A DNA stretch of 64,000 nt from Chryseosolibacter histidinae (lineage in GTDB: Bacteria > Bacteroidota > Bacteroidia > Cytophagales > Cyclobacteriaceae), in assembly GCF_018598225.1 (NCBI RefSeq), contig NZ_JAHESF010000025.1:1-64000 (forward strand), given 5' to 3'. The notes beneath the pieces were generated by a model. It saw only the letters and a list, made by a program, of their open reading frames with translations. It had not been told where the DNA came from and did no database searches. The translations under genes were made by a program, and so were the position numbers. Positions 8,474-18,180 of the stretch are shown piece by piece; positions within the stretch are counted from its first letter, which is position 1; each line of letters starts with the position of its first letter.

Positions 8474-9583
8474 ATGAAACTCTGGAAGAAATACATAGCG
8501 ATAATATGCCTCACGGCCGCGGCAGCGGGATGCGGTGATGAAGATCCGACCGTTGAGATCGATTCAGTAAGCGCCTGGGGTAACGAATTTTACCTGCGTG
8601 AAAAAGTAAAAGTGTGGATGGCCGTGAAGACCAATGACCTTCCGGCAGCGCGTTATACCTGGACCTGCCAGGGCGGCGCGTTCACACAGCCGCAATCACT
8701 GGACGAAAATACATGGCAGGCTCCCCGGGAACCTGGTGTATATACTGTTACCTGTACCGTTGATGTGGATGGCGTTAAAAAAACAAGATCCCGCCAAATG
8801 AATGTGCTCCCGATCTATTATTTCGATCACTTCGAAAAATTGCCGCTTTCTTTTGCAGTAGGTTCTGGTACCAGCACTGTTACCCAGGTAATAGACGCGA
8901 CCGCGAAGAACGGATACCTTGAAACAAGGCCCAATGGCTCCAGCACTACCAGAGCATGGATCCAACGTGCTTTTGCCGACCAGGAATTGAAAGTGCCCTT
9001 CAGCACAAAAGCGACCATTGCCTGGACTTCCAACTTTCCGACAGGTGTGATCAACACCGGCTCCGCGCCGAATGTTGTAACCACACAAAACACCATGTAT
9101 TATGAATGGGTGCTGGCCCGTGACCCTGACAAGCAAGACAACGAATACGTCGATGCCGTACAGTTCGAATGGTACCCCCGGGGAAGAAGCGGTGGCCTGC
9201 CTACAGATACAGGCCTGCCGGGTGGAACCCAGTACAACGGCGTCTTAAGGATCAGGGTAAGGAACATTGCCACCGGCTCGGTTACGTTTGTTAGTACCTA
9301 CGTCAATAATACCGCCCTGGCTTTCAATCAGAATCAGTTGAAAACGGTAGCGCTGAGCATTGATGCAAGCTACAGGATGTTTGTTCATGTGGCGGGTACC
9401 GAGCTGATCAACACAGGCATGCTTCAGACATGGCGCACAGCTTCCAATGGCGGCGCAGGCAGCAAAGATGATATGTATGTGGATACATGGAGGTTTGCAT
9501 TTGCCAGCAATACCGGCAGCAACGTCTCGGTGCTCAGATATGACGATCCCATTGCCTATCACGATGGAACGGTCCTGAAATAA
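8474..9583 (+). CDS. surface lipoprotein, PKD-like plus lectin-like (SusE/F position)
   Basis: The protein has 369 residues and a lipoprotein signal (MKLWKKYIAIICLTAAAAGC). Residues about 25-112 look like an Ig/PKD-type fold (RYTWTCQGGAFTQPQ, PGVYTVTCTVDVDG). The rest is beta-rich, rich in Thr, Asn and Trp, and ends with a segment (DDMYVDTWRFAFASN) like a concanavalin-type jelly roll. It occupies the place of SusE/SusF surface glycan-binding proteins, 11 nt after the previous gene. Ligand binding is inferred from position. It is the last gene of the uptake operon; a hairpin follows. Confidence 0.65.
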   Translation: MKLWKKYIAIICLTAAAAGCGDEDPTVEIDSVSAWGNEFYLREKVKVWMAVKTNDLPAARYTWTCQGGAFTQPQSLDENTWQAPREPGVYTVTCTVDVDGVKKTRSRQMNVLPIYYFDHFEKLPLSFAVGSGTSTVTQVIDATAKNGYLETRPNGSSTTRAWIQRAFADQELKVPFSTKATIAWTSNFPTGVINTGSAPNVVTTQNTMYYEWVLARDPDKQDNEYVDAVQFEWYPRGRSGGLPTDTGLPGGTQYNGVLRIRVRNIATGSVTFVSTYVNNTALAFNQNQLKTVALSIDASYRMFVHVAGTELINTGMLQTWRTASNGGAGSKDDMYVDTWRFAFASNTGSNVSVLRYDDPIAYHDGTVLK

Positions 9584-9605
9584 TCAACGATCTGTCTCCT
9601 CTCTT

Positions 9606-9635
9606 CAGAGGCTGCTACAACTGTGGCAGCCTCTG
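9606..9635 (+). terminator. 10-bp stem hairpin after the uptake operon
   Basis: CAGAGGCTGC (9606-9615) pairs perfectly with GCAGCCTCTG (9626-9635) around a 10-nt loop. The tail (TTATGATT) is only weakly T-rich, so it may give partial read-through from the Sus genes into the enzyme genes, setting their relative expression. Confidence 0.6.
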
Positions 9636-9703
9636 TTATGATTATCCGATAAACTTTTTCGACAAGGCACAAGCCTCTTTTAAAACCACTAATTGATATC
9701 ACG

Positions 9704-11287
9704 ATGCAGAAGAAATATATAATGTTGGGATGTTGCCTGCTGATCTGCACTTTTTCGGTGGCCCAGACACTGGTAAAGCTGGAGAAGAACAAGCTCGTCT
9801 ACACCGCCTACGCCAACACGGGTCAGCAGAATGCGGTGAATGTCATTCCTGATTTTTCATCCTGTGGTTATGCCAGGGGAGGAGTGAAGCTTCCCGTGGT
9901 AGCAAACGTGATCACCCTGAGTCCCCGCAAAGGCGATTGCCGTGAGATGATCCAGAAAGCCATCGATGAGCTTTCGGCCAAACCACTCGATAAAAAAGGC
10001 ATCCGGGGTGCCATCCTGCTGAAAAAAGGTGTTTATCCCGTTGACGGACTGCTCACCATCAAAGCTGGTGGTATCGTGCTGCGCGGTGAAGGAGTCGGCC
10101 CTGACGGAACCGTGCTGCTCGCGTTGCAAAAAACGAAAAGCGACTTCCTCACCATCGAGGGAGAAGGTAACGGATATGGAAACGCTTCTCCTTCGAAGAA
10201 GATCGTTAATTCGTATGTTGCCACGGGCGCAAAAGAGTTCGAGATGGAGCCAGACCACGGCCTCAAAGCAGGCGACGCCATCGTGATCCAGGAGTCGCCA
10301 AACGACACGTGGATCAGCGACATCGGCACAGCACAGTATGGCTGGAAAGCTGATGAATATAAAATGTTCTATGAAAGGACCGTCACCGCTGTGAAAGGGA
10401 ACATCATCACCATCGATATTCCCGTTGTTGACCCCATCGAGCAACGGTATGGCCAGGCCGTTGTATTCAAATCAGATATCAAAGGCAGGATCAAAGAATG
10501 TGGCGTGGAGAACCTTCGCATCGAGTCGGTTTTTGAAACCGATGAGGACGAGAACCATGGATGGAATGCCGTGGTGCTGAAACGCGCCGAGAACTGCTGG
10601 GTAAAGAACGTCACGGCCAAATACTTCGGATATGCCTGCGTGAGCATTTCGGAGACATCGGCTTTCAATACCGTTGAAGACTGCGCGATGATCGACCCGA
10701 AGTCAGTGACAACCGGTGGTCGTAAATATTCCTTCAATATCGAGCACGGAAGCACCGCCAACCTGTTCCAGCGTTGTGTTTCGTGGGGCGGCCGCCATGA
10801 CTATGTTACCGGGTCGCGTGTTCCGGGGCCAAACGTGTTCCTGGATTGTGTTGCTAAAAATACTTTCGCCGACATCGGGCCGCACCACCGCTGGTCTACA
10901 GGTCTTTTGTTCGATAATATCTACGGCGGAGAGATCCGCGTTCAGAACCGCAAGGCCATGGGTTCAGGTCACGGATGGGCGGGTGTACAAACCCTTTTCT
11001 GGAATTGTTACTCCGAGACAAAAGAGATCAAGGTAGAAAGCCCCACCGGCACCATGAACTGGGGCATCGGCTGTATCGGCAAAAAGCAGAACGGCGACGG
11101 CTACTGGGAAAAATGGGGTGAACACGTGACTCCCCGCAGCCTGTACCTGAAACAACTGGAAGAACGCCTCGGCAAAAAGGCTGTCGATAACGTCATCACT
11201 GCCGAACAACGCTCGGGCACCATCTGGGATACCCTGAAGACCCGCGCAGCAGAAGTGGTAGAAGAAAAAAGAGTAGTGGCACCGTGA
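9704..11287 (+). CDS. secreted beta-helix protein, paralogue A
   Basis: This 527-residue protein begins with the signal peptide [20 protein letters not shown]. The body is a right-handed beta-helix of pectate-lyase-3 type ([20 protein letters not shown]). It shares long identical segments with residues 20-520 of the protein at 21298: [32 protein letters not shown] and [12 protein letters not shown]. The conserved Arg, His, Lys and Asp in these loops are candidate catalytic residues for a lyase, but no activity is known to me. Its stop overlaps the GTG start of GH95 by 4 nt, so the two are translationally coupled and probably act on the same glycan. Confidence 0.75.
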   Translation: MQKKYIMLGCCLLICTFSVAQTLVKLEKNKLVYTAYANTGQQNAVNVIPDFSSCGYARGGVKLPVVANVITLSPRKGDCREMIQKAIDELSAKPLDKKGIRGAILLKKGVYPVDGLLTIKAGGIVLRGEGVGPDGTVLLALQKTKSDFLTIEGEGNGYGNASPSKKIVNSYVATGAKEFEMEPDHGLKAGDAIVIQESPNDTWISDIGTAQYGWKADEYKMFYERTVTAVKGNIITIDIPVVDPIEQRYGQAVVFKSDIKGRIKECGVENLRIESVFETDEDENHGWNAVVLKRAENCWVKNVTAKYFGYACVSISETSAFNTVEDCAMIDPKSVTTGGRKYSFNIEHGSTANLFQRCVSWGGRHDYVTGSRVPGPNVFLDCVAKNTFADIGPHHRWSTGLLFDNIYGGEIRVQNRKAMGSGHGWAGVQTLFWNCYSETKEIKVESPTGTMNWGIGCIGKKQNGDGYWEKWGEHVTPRSLYLKQLEERLGKKAVDNVITAEQRSGTIWDTLKTRAAEVVEEKRVVAP

Positions 11288-13872
11288 AACATTATAATCC
11301 TGTGAATCTCAAAAATTCTATAATCCTGTTCATCCTGATAATCCAGGTAATCCCGGTCGACGGACAGCCGTTGAAGAACGATCCGGCGCTGGTGTTGTGG
11401 TATAACAAACCCGCGTCCGCCTGGGAAGAAGCGCTTCCGCTGGGGAATGGCAAAACAGGAGCGATGGTCTTCGGCGGTGCTGGTAAGGAAAGACTTCAGC
11501 TCAACGATAACACACTTTGGTCGGGCTATCCTGATCCGGGCAATAATCCCAACGGCCCCAGGTATCTCCCGCTGGTGAGAAAAGCTGTGAACGACGGTGA
11601 CTACGCCCTCGCCGCGGTCTACTGGAAAAAAATGCAGGGGCCTTATTCAGCGAGGTACCTTCACATGGCCGATCTTTTTCTCGATTTCGGTTTTGCCGAT
11701 ACCCTGGCTACGAATTATGTACGAAGCCTCGATCTCGCCACGGCCATGGCATCGGTGACCTACACTTATGGCAACACAAAGTATAAACGTGAAATGTTCA
11801 TCAGCCATCCCGATAAGGTGCTGGTGGTGAAATTATCTGCCGATAAGAAGAAAAAAGTGAGCTTCAAAGCCGCGCTGAAGAGCAAGCTGCGATACAAGAC
11901 CACCGCAAAGGCAGATGATCACCTCGTGCTGCGTGGCAAAGCGCCGATGCACGTGGCCAACCGCGAGTCAGAACCACTCCAGGTGGTGTATGACGACTGG
12001 AAAGGTGAAGGCATGAACTTCGAAGTGCATGTCAGGATCAAAGCAGAAGGTGGCACCGTTACAAAACAGGACACGGTACTGTCAGTTACGGATGCCGATG
12101 CGGTAACACTTTACCTGACGGAAGCAACCAGTTTTAACGGTTTCGATAAATCGCCGGGACTCGAAGGCAAAGATCCTTCTGTGGAAGCCATGGCCAATCT
12201 CGATGCCGCTGTAAAAAAATCTTTTGAGACATTGGCAGCGGCGCACCGTAACGACTATCAATCACTTTTCAATCGTGTAACGCTTGACCTCGGCGCCGAT
12301 AAGGATGCCGCCAAGCTGCCTATCGATAAACGTATGCTGCGGCTGAACCAGGGCAAGCCCGATCCACAGCTCCAGGTATTGTATTACCAGTTCGGACGGT
12401 ACCTGCTCATTGCCAGCTCGCGGCCAGGTTCACTGCCCGCCAACCTCCAGGGTATCTGGAATGATCATGTACAGCCGCCGTGGGGAAGTAACTACACCAC
12501 TAACATCAATACCGAAATGAACTACTGGCTCGCGGAGAGCACCAATCTTTCCGAGTGCCACGAGCCGCTGTTGAGCTTCATCTCAAGCCTTGCCCGCAAC
12601 GGAGCACAGACGGCAAAGATCAACTACGGCATCAACGAAGGATGGTGCGCGCATCATAATTCCGATGTGTGGGCCAAGACCTCACCGCCGGGAGGTTACG
12701 AGTGGGATCCACGCAGCCAGACGCGCTGGTCTTGCTGGCCCATGAGCGGCGCATGGTTCAGCACACACCTGTGGGAACATTACCTGTTCACAGGCGACGA
12801 GAGATTTTTGCGCGAAAAAGCGTGGCCGCTGATGAAAGGTTCAGCACAATTCATGCTGGCATGGCTGGTGGAAGATGCTAACGGATACCTGGTGACCAAT
12901 CCTTCCACTTCACCCGAAAATACCATGAAGATCGAAGGCAAGGAATTTCAGGTGAGCATGGCCACTACCATGGATATGTCCATCACCAAGGAGCTCTTCA
13001 CAGCCTGCATTCGCGCAGCCAAGACACTGGGTATTGAAAAGGACTTCCAGGCGAAACTGGAAGCTGCGGAGAAAAAACTTTATCCTTATCACATCGGTCA
13101 ATACGGACAGCTGCAGGAGTGGTTCAGGGATTGGGATGATCCTAACGACAAGCACCGTCACTTATCTCACCTCTTCGGGCTTCATCCCGGAAGCCAGATC
13201 ACGCCCGGTACAACGCCCGAGCTGGCGGCCGCGGCAAAACAATCTTTGATCCATCGCGGCGATGTGAGCACCGGGTGGTCCATGGCCTGGAAGATCAACT
13301 GGTGGGCCAGGTTGCGCGAGGGCGATCATGCCTACAAGATCCTGAAAGACGGCCTTACTTACATTGATCCCACAAAGAAGAAAGCGGAAATGTCAGGTGG
13401 CGGTACTTATCCCAACCTCTTCGATGCACATCCTCCATTCCAGATCGATGGCAACTTCGGCGCTACTGCCGGCATCACAGAAATGTTGCTGCAGAGTCAT
13501 GCCGGTGAAATTGATGTGCTGCCCGCATTACCCTCCGTATGGCAAAAAGGTACCGTAAAAGGTATCAGAGCACGCGGTGGTTTCGAAGCAGACATCGCAT
13601 GGGAGAATGGAAAGCTGAAACAGGTAAGCCTGAAGTCTACCCTGGGTGGCAATTGCCGCCTGCGCACCGCCATTCCCGTGAAGGTAGTGGAAGCTTCTTT
13701 CAGGAATGCGTCCGGAACCAGCACCAATGCGCTGACACCTGCGCCATTAGTGCCCGTCTATAAAAATAACACGCAGGCGAAGCTGACTGCCATCGAAGCC
13801 AATGCAGGATATGTGATCGACTTCGAAACAGAAAAAGGCAAGACCTACACAATCGTTCCCTTAAACCCATAA
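11284..13872 (+). CDS. GH95 alpha-L-fucosidase / alpha-L-galactosidase
   Basis: The 862-residue protein carries the GH95 hallmarks. [16 protein letters not shown] and [11 protein letters not shown] lie in the N-terminal beta domain. NINTEMNYW (Asn407, Asn409), SPENTM (Glu545) and [10 protein letters not shown] (Asp722) match the two Asn, the Glu acid and the Asp of the bifidobacterial 1,2-alpha-L-fucosidase mechanism. It should remove terminal alpha-linked L-fucose or L-galactose by inversion; the two cannot be separated from sequence. The start is GTG 11284, overlapping the previous stop. The signal peptide (about residues 1-27) is encoded by an AATCCTGTTAATCC-type stutter repeat, which is unusual and treated as a finding. 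Confidence 0.9.
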   Translation: MKHYNPVNLKNSIILFILIIQVIPVDGQPLKNDPALVLWYNKPASAWEEALPLGNGKTGAMVFGGAGKERLQLNDNTLWSGYPDPGNNPNGPRYLPLVRKAVNDGDYALAAVYWKKMQGPYSARYLHMADLFLDFGFADTLATNYVRSLDLATAMASVTYTYGNTKYKREMFISHPDKVLVVKLSADKKKKVSFKAALKSKLRYKTTAKADDHLVLRGKAPMHVANRESEPLQVVYDDWKGEGMNFEVHVRIKAEGGTVTKQDTVLSVTDADAVTLYLTEATSFNGFDKSPGLEGKDPSVEAMANLDAAVKKSFETLAAAHRNDYQSLFNRVTLDLGADKDAAKLPIDKRMLRLNQGKPDPQLQVLYYQFGRYLLIASSRPGSLPANLQGIWNDHVQPPWGSNYTTNINTEMNYWLAESTNLSECHEPLLSFISSLARNGAQTAKINYGINEGWCAHHNSDVWAKTSPPGGYEWDPRSQTRWSCWPMSGAWFSTHLWEHYLFTGDERFLREKAWPLMKGSAQFMLAWLVEDANGYLVTNPSTSPENTMKIEGKEFQVSMATTMDMSITKELFTACIRAAKTLGIEKDFQAKLEAAEKKLYPYHIGQYGQLQEWFRDWDDPNDKHRHLSHLFGLHPGSQITPGTTPELAAAAKQSLIHRGDVSTGWSMAWKINWWARLREGDHAYKILKDGLTYIDPTKKKAEMSGGGTYPNLFDAHPPFQIDGNFGATAGITEMLLQSHAGEIDVLPALPSVWQKGTVKGIRARGGFEADIAWENGKLKQVSLKSTLGGNCRLRTAIPVKVVEASFRNASGTSTNALTPAPLVPVYKNNTQAKLTAIEANAGYVIDFETEKGKTYTIVPLNP
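11293..11352. repeat. AATCCTG stutter repeat inside the GH95 signal-peptide codons
   Basis: The words TATAATCCTG, TATAATCCTGTTCATCCTG and ATAATCCAGG are repeated in the first 23 codons of GH95. The same words, in reverse complement, make up the non-coding block at 60535-60618. Here the repeat is translated into a hydrophobic Ile/Leu-rich stretch. Confidence 0.7.
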
Positions 13873-13876
13873 AACA

Positions 13877-15865
13877 GTGCACAACAATAACAATTCCATA
13901 AACGACAGCACGGCAAAGAATTTGTTAGCGCTAATTTTGCCTACTGCCAATCGCTTACTGCCTACTTTTCTGATCCTTGCCTTAGTTCATTTCAGCCTTA
14001 CTGCCTCGGCACAAGACGCATGGACCCTTTCTTCTCCTGATAAAAAACTGGAAGTAAAGATCGTTTCACAGGCGGGCAGGCTTACCTATGACGCAACCTA
14101 TTCCAAAAAAGCAGCCATTGAGTCGTCACCACTGGGCATCGTGCGTGATGACCAGCAATTCAGTGAAAAGCTGAAATTTGTATCGAAGCGCACATCGGTC
14201 ATCGACGAAAAGTATATGTTGAGTGTAGGCAAGCAGTTGCAGGCCAGGAACAATGCCAACGAGCTCATACTCACTTTTGAAAATGCGAACAAAGACCAGG
14301 TGCAGGTGATCTTCAGGGCGTATAACGATGGCATGGCTTATCGTTATCATTTTCCGAAAAAAGACAACAATCCCCATAAGATCATAAAAGAAGAGTCCGG
14401 TTTTGCCATCGCGAAAAACGCCAAAGCATGGATCCAGCCTTACGACCTCAACTCGAGGAAGAAGCCCTGCTACGAAGCATTTTACGAGAACGGCATTGCG
14501 ATTGGTTCACCTTCACCGAATCCTGCAGGCTGGGCTTTCCCTGCGTTGTTCAATACCAACAACCTCTGGGTACTGATCAGCGAAGCAGCGCTGGACGAGA
14601 CCTATTGTGGAACACACCTTGAAGACAAAGAAGGCAAAGGCGTGTACACCATCCGCTTCGCTGAAAAAGAAGAAGTAACAAGTGACGCAGATCCCGAGCC
14701 TGTATCCACATTGCCCTGGACAACACCCTGGCGTGCGGCAGTGATCGGCCCTTCACTGGCCACCATCCAGGCATCGAACCTTATTGCTAATCTCAATCCG
14801 CCTTCCGTTATCAACGATGTTTCGTGGATCAAACCCGGCAGGTCGAGCTGGAGCTGGTGGTCGCAGGGTGGCACTACACGCGACTTCGAAGTACAGAAAC
14901 AATACATCGATTTTACGGCCGACATGAAATGGGAATATGTGCTGATCGATGCAGGCTGGCCGCAGATGAAGAACGGAACCATGGAAGACCTGGTGAAATA
15001 TGCCGACTCGAAAAACGTAGGCATCGTGCTGTGGTATCACTCCGGCATGGGGCGGGAGAAAGATACCCTGAGCTACGCCAACCTGATGGCCTTTCCGGAT
15101 TCAAGGAAAAAAGAGTTTGAGAAACTTCACGCCTGGGGTGTGAAAGGTGTGAAGGTCGATTTCTTCGATGGCGACAAGCAGCCCGTGATCAAACGTTATT
15201 ATGACATTTTGAGAGACGCTACCGCGAACAAGATCATGGTGAATTTCCATGGCTCCACATTACCCCGCGGATGGGAGCGCACTTATCCGAACCTCGTGTC
15301 TATGGAATCGGTAAAAGGTGCGGAAGGAGCAGGCCGCCAGGAGTTCTGCGATAAGGCTCCTGTTCACAACACCATTCTTCCTTTCACCAGGAACGTGGTG
15401 GGCCCGATGGACTACACTCCCGTGACCTTCACCAACAAACGTGAAGCGATCCGCCAGACAACCTTTGCGCACGAGCTTGCACTCTCCGTAGTGTTTGAAT
15501 CCGGCGCATTCCATTTTGCTGACAACATGAAGTCATACCAGGCATTGCCCGAGGCACCGAAGAATTTTCTGCGCGAAGTGCCCACAGCATGGGACGAGAC
15601 CACTTACCTGGCGGGAACACCCGGCGCGTACGTGGTAGTGGCCCGGAGAAAAGGAAACGTGTGGTACGTCGGGGGCATCAACGGACAAAATACCTCCCGC
15701 GAGCTTTCATTTGCCCTGCCATTCCTGAAAAAGGACCAGGACATCAGCATTATTACCGATGGTAAAGAGACAGGAACATTCGAAACAAGAACAATAAAAA
15801 CCGAAGGGAAAAAGATCAACTTAACATTGCCGGCGAAAAGCGGATTTGTTGGCGCAGTCCGTTAA
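13877..15865 (+). CDS. GH97 glycoside hydrolase (retaining type, alpha-galactosidase-like)
   Basis: The frame is 662 codons from GTG 13877, 4 nt after the GH95 stop. The mature part starts near SAQDAWTLSSPDKKLEV, the usual N-terminal beta-sandwich of GH97. KVDFFDGDKQ places an Asp (about residue 428) where retaining GH97 alpha-galactosidases have their nucleophile; inverting members lack it. MVNFHGSTLPRGWERTYPN is also typical. It probably releases alpha-linked galactose in the periplasm, an inference from this motif. No ATG lies upstream of the signal peptide; GTG 13877 or an internal TTG (13921 or 13937) must serve. The codons for LPTANRLLPTFL come from a repeat also found at 40574 and 48506. 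Confidence 0.88.
   Translation: MHNNNNSINDSTAKNLLALILPTANRLLPTFLILALVHFSLTASAQDAWTLSSPDKKLEVKIVSQAGRLTYDATYSKKAAIESSPLGIVRDDQQFSEKLKFVSKRTSVIDEKYMLSVGKQLQARNNANELILTFENANKDQVQVIFRAYNDGMAYRYHFPKKDNNPHKIIKEESGFAIAKNAKAWIQPYDLNSRKKPCYEAFYENGIAIGSPSPNPAGWAFPALFNTNNLWVLISEAALDETYCGTHLEDKEGKGVYTIRFAEKEEVTSDADPEPVSTLPWTTPWRAAVIGPSLATIQASNLIANLNPPSVINDVSWIKPGRSSWSWWSQGGTTRDFEVQKQYIDFTADMKWEYVLIDAGWPQMKNGTMEDLVKYADSKNVGIVLWYHSGMGREKDTLSYANLMAFPDSRKKEFEKLHAWGVKGVKVDFFDGDKQPVIKRYYDILRDATANKIMVNFHGSTLPRGWERTYPNLVSMESVKGAEGAGRQEFCDKAPVHNTILPFTRNVVGPMDYTPVTFTNKREAIRQTTFAHELALSVVFESGAFHFADNMKSYQALPEAPKNFLREVPTAWDETTYLAGTPGAYVVVARRKGNVWYVGGINGQNTSRELSFALPFLKKDQDISIITDGKETGTFETRTIKTEGKKINLTLPAKSGFVGAVR
13939..13970. 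repeat. GCTTACTGCCTACTTTTC word in the GH97 signal peptide
   Basis: The last 18 nt are identical to 48519-48536 (3' end of egtD), and 15 of them recur at 40574-40588 (upstream of the second LacI gene). A shorter copy of the word, CCTACTGCC, precedes it. It is read in frame as part of the hydrophobic leader of GH97. Confidence 0.75.
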
Positions 15866-15899
15866 AAAAGATTGGGGTCAAGGGTTACTCAATCTTTTT
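15864..15899. terminator. intrinsic terminator after GH97
   Basis: AAAAAAGATTG (15864-15874) pairs with CAATCTTTTT (15890-15899) around a 15-nt loop and ends in a T run. It starts at the GH97 stop codon, and so closes the beta-helix A/GH95/GH97 operon. The A run on the other side makes it usable in both directions. Confidence 0.75.
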
Positions 15900-15977
15900 C
15901 GCCTGCGATGATAGTTAATTTCAGATGTACGATTTATAATTTACGATTTAGGAACCGTCTTTCAATCGTAGATCCGA

Positions 15978-15995
15978 TCCCGATAACTATCGGGA
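15978..15995. repeat. TCCCGATnnnnATCGGGA palindrome, copy 1
   Basis: TCCCGATAACTATCGGGA, with 7-bp arms and a 4-nt loop, lies 15 nt before the GH31 start. Three more copies with the same arms and other loops occur at 25694, 40481 and 40510. A stutter of TACGATTTATAATTTACGATTT lies just before it (about 15927-15948). Confidence 0.75.
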
Positions 15996-16010
15996 CGTAA
16001 ATTTTAAGAT

Positions 16011-18173
16011 ATGAACAACGTAAGGACATTTATCACAACAGTATTTTTTTTGATAGCAACCGGCCTCGCCTGTGCGCAGCAATTGACGTGGACGGAAGTG
16101 GCGCCGGGAGTCTGGAAGGCAGTGATCGGTAAACCCGAGGCATTCGACCTGTTCAAGGCCGCCGCCGTACAACCCAACATCCAGGCGATCTCTGCCATCA
16201 CAAAAAGTGACTTCCCGTTTTCAAAAGACCTGGCAGTGGGTACGATCCAGGACAGGCAAACGTACCTGCGTCTTCCGCTGGAGCGCGAAGAGCAGCTCTT
16301 CGGATTTGGCTTGAACTTCAAGACCGTACACCAGCGCGGCCGTATCATGCAGCTGCACGTGGACCACTATGGTGGCAAAGACGATGGACGCACACACGCG
16401 CCCGTACCGTTTTATGTTTCCAGTCGCGGCTATGGTGTATTCGTCAACTCGGCACGTTACATCAAAGTGTGGGCGGGAAGTGGCGTGAGGAGAGACAGTC
16501 CCAATGCCCCGGAGCCACGCGACCGGAATACAGACAAGAGCTGGACAGCAAGACCTTATTCTGATGCCGTTGAGATCCTGGTGCCTGCAGAAGGTGTGGA
16601 GGTATTTGTGTTCGCCGGCCCCACAGCGCTCGATGCAGTACGTCGTTACAATTTATACAACGGGGGAGGATGCCTTCCGCCGCGTTGGGGACTCGGTTTC
16701 AGCCACCGCGTGCCCAAGATGTTTGATGCAGCGCAGACCCTGACCGAAGCCAAAGAGTTTTCAGCGCACGGCTTTCCGCTGGATGTCATCGGCCTCGAAC
16801 CAGGATGGCAGAGCAAAAGTTATCCCTGCACCTTTGCCTGGGATAGAACGCGGTTCCCCGATCCGGCAAAATTCGTTCAGCAGCTGAAGGAGATCAACGT
16901 ACAGGTCAATCTCTGGACCAATCCCTACGTCTCAAAAGAATCGCCCTTATACAAAGAGTTGCTTCCCCTCACGGGCTCGCATACCGTATGGGGTGGCGCC
17001 GTTCCCGACATCACCATGCCGCAGACAGTAAAACCGATGGTTGACTTTTTCAAACAGGAGCATGTGAACATCGGTGTGAGTGGTTATAAAGTAGATGAGA
17101 CCGATGGCTACGATCATTACCTCTGGCCCGATGTGGCTACCTTCCCCTCAGGCCTCAGCGCGGAGCAGGTACGGCAGACTTATGGTATGCTGTGGCAGAA
17201 GATCACCACGCAGATCTACAGAGATAACAATGTAAGAACGTACGGTCTCACCCGTGCTTCGAACGGAGGCGCTGCGTCTTTACCTTATGTTATTTACAAC
17301 GACTATTACAGCCACGAAGATTTTATCACGGCACTTTGCAACAGCGGTTTCACCGGTACGCTCTGGACTCCAGAAGTGAGATCGTCTAAGACCGCCGAAG
17401 AGTGGCTGCGTCGCTGGCAGTCAGTTTGTTTCTCACCCATGGCTATGCTCAACGCCTGGGCCAGTGGTACAAAACCCTGGTCATTCCCCGAAGTTGAAAA
17501 GCAGGTGAAAGAGATCGCCCTGCTGCGCATGCAATTGCTTCCTTATTTTTATACATCGTTTGCCCGCTATCACTTCGACGGTATTCCGCCGTTCAGGGCC
17601 ATGAACCTCGAAGAAGGTTTTTCTGCTTCCGCCATCATGGAAATGAAGACCGCGAGCCTCAACGATAACCCTTATGCCGAAGCGGTGCTGAAAGAGATCA
17701 AAGACCAGTACATGGCGGGTGATTTTCTGCTGGTGGCGCCGATGTTCACGGGACAAACCTCGCGCACGGTGATCCTGCCCAAAGGAAAATGGTACGACTT
17801 CTACACCGGTGAATATGCCGGAGATGGTACTGTGATCACGGTAACTCCCGGTCTCGATAAAATTCCGGTGTATGTGAAAGACGGAGGCATCATTCCCATG
17901 GCGGAGCCTGGCCTTCGAGCTCCCGGCAAGAATGAAAAATTCAACCTGGAGATCCGGCACTATGGAGCAAAACCTGCAACGTACAAGCTGTATGATGACG
18001 ACGGTGTAACGTTCGATTATGAAAAAGGAGCATTCGCCTGGCGCGAGATCAAGGTTGAGCAACAGAAGAATGGCCAGTGGAAGGGAACCCTCTCGAAACC
18101 CGAGAAAGGAAAACCTGACAACGTAGGAAAGGTCACCTGGAGATTTATGTCAGCAGCGTCAACTCCTAAATAG
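16011..18173 (+). CDS. GH31 alpha-glycosidase
   Basis: This 720-residue protein has a signal peptide (MNNVRTFITTVFFLIATGLA, cleavage near ACAQQ), an N-terminal GH31 beta domain, and a TIM barrel with GYKVDETDG, whose Asp362 is the likely nucleophile. NDYYSHEDF probably carries the acid/base Asp. C-terminal beta domains follow (QTSRTVILPKGKWYDFYTG). GH31 covers alpha-glucosidase, alpha-xylosidase and alpha-galactosidase; the Lys-Val-Asp-Glu motif does not settle which. It starts a new unit after the terminator and repeat at 15864-15995. The next gene begins 7 nt downstream. Confidence 0.9.
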   Translation: MNNVRTFITTVFFLIATGLACAQQLTWTEVAPGVWKAVIGKPEAFDLFKAAAVQPNIQAISAITKSDFPFSKDLAVGTIQDRQTYLRLPLEREEQLFGFGLNFKTVHQRGRIMQLHVDHYGGKDDGRTHAPVPFYVSSRGYGVFVNSARYIKVWAGSGVRRDSPNAPEPRDRNTDKSWTARPYSDAVEILVPAEGVEVFVFAGPTALDAVRRYNLYNGGGCLPPRWGLGFSHRVPKMFDAAQTLTEAKEFSAHGFPLDVIGLEPGWQSKSYPCTFAWDRTRFPDPAKFVQQLKEINVQVNLWTNPYVSKESPLYKELLPLTGSHTVWGGAVPDITMPQTVKPMVDFFKQEHVNIGVSGYKVDETDGYDHYLWPDVATFPSGLSAEQVRQTYGMLWQKITTQIYRDNNVRTYGLTRASNGGAASLPYVIYNDYYSHEDFITALCNSGFTGTLWTPEVRSSKTAEEWLRRWQSVCFSPMAMLNAWASGTKPWSFPEVEKQVKEIALLRMQLLPYFYTSFARYHFDGIPPFRAMNLEEGFSASAIMEMKTASLNDNPYAEAVLKEIKDQYMAGDFLLVAPMFTGQTSRTVILPKGKWYDFYTGEYAGDGTVITVTPGLDKIPVYVKDGGIIPMAEPGLRAPGKNEKFNLEIRHYGAKPATYKLYDDDGVTFDYEKGAFAWREIKVEQQKNGQWKGTLSKPEKGKPDNVGKVTWRFMSAASTPK

Positions 18174-18180
18174 ATCCAGC

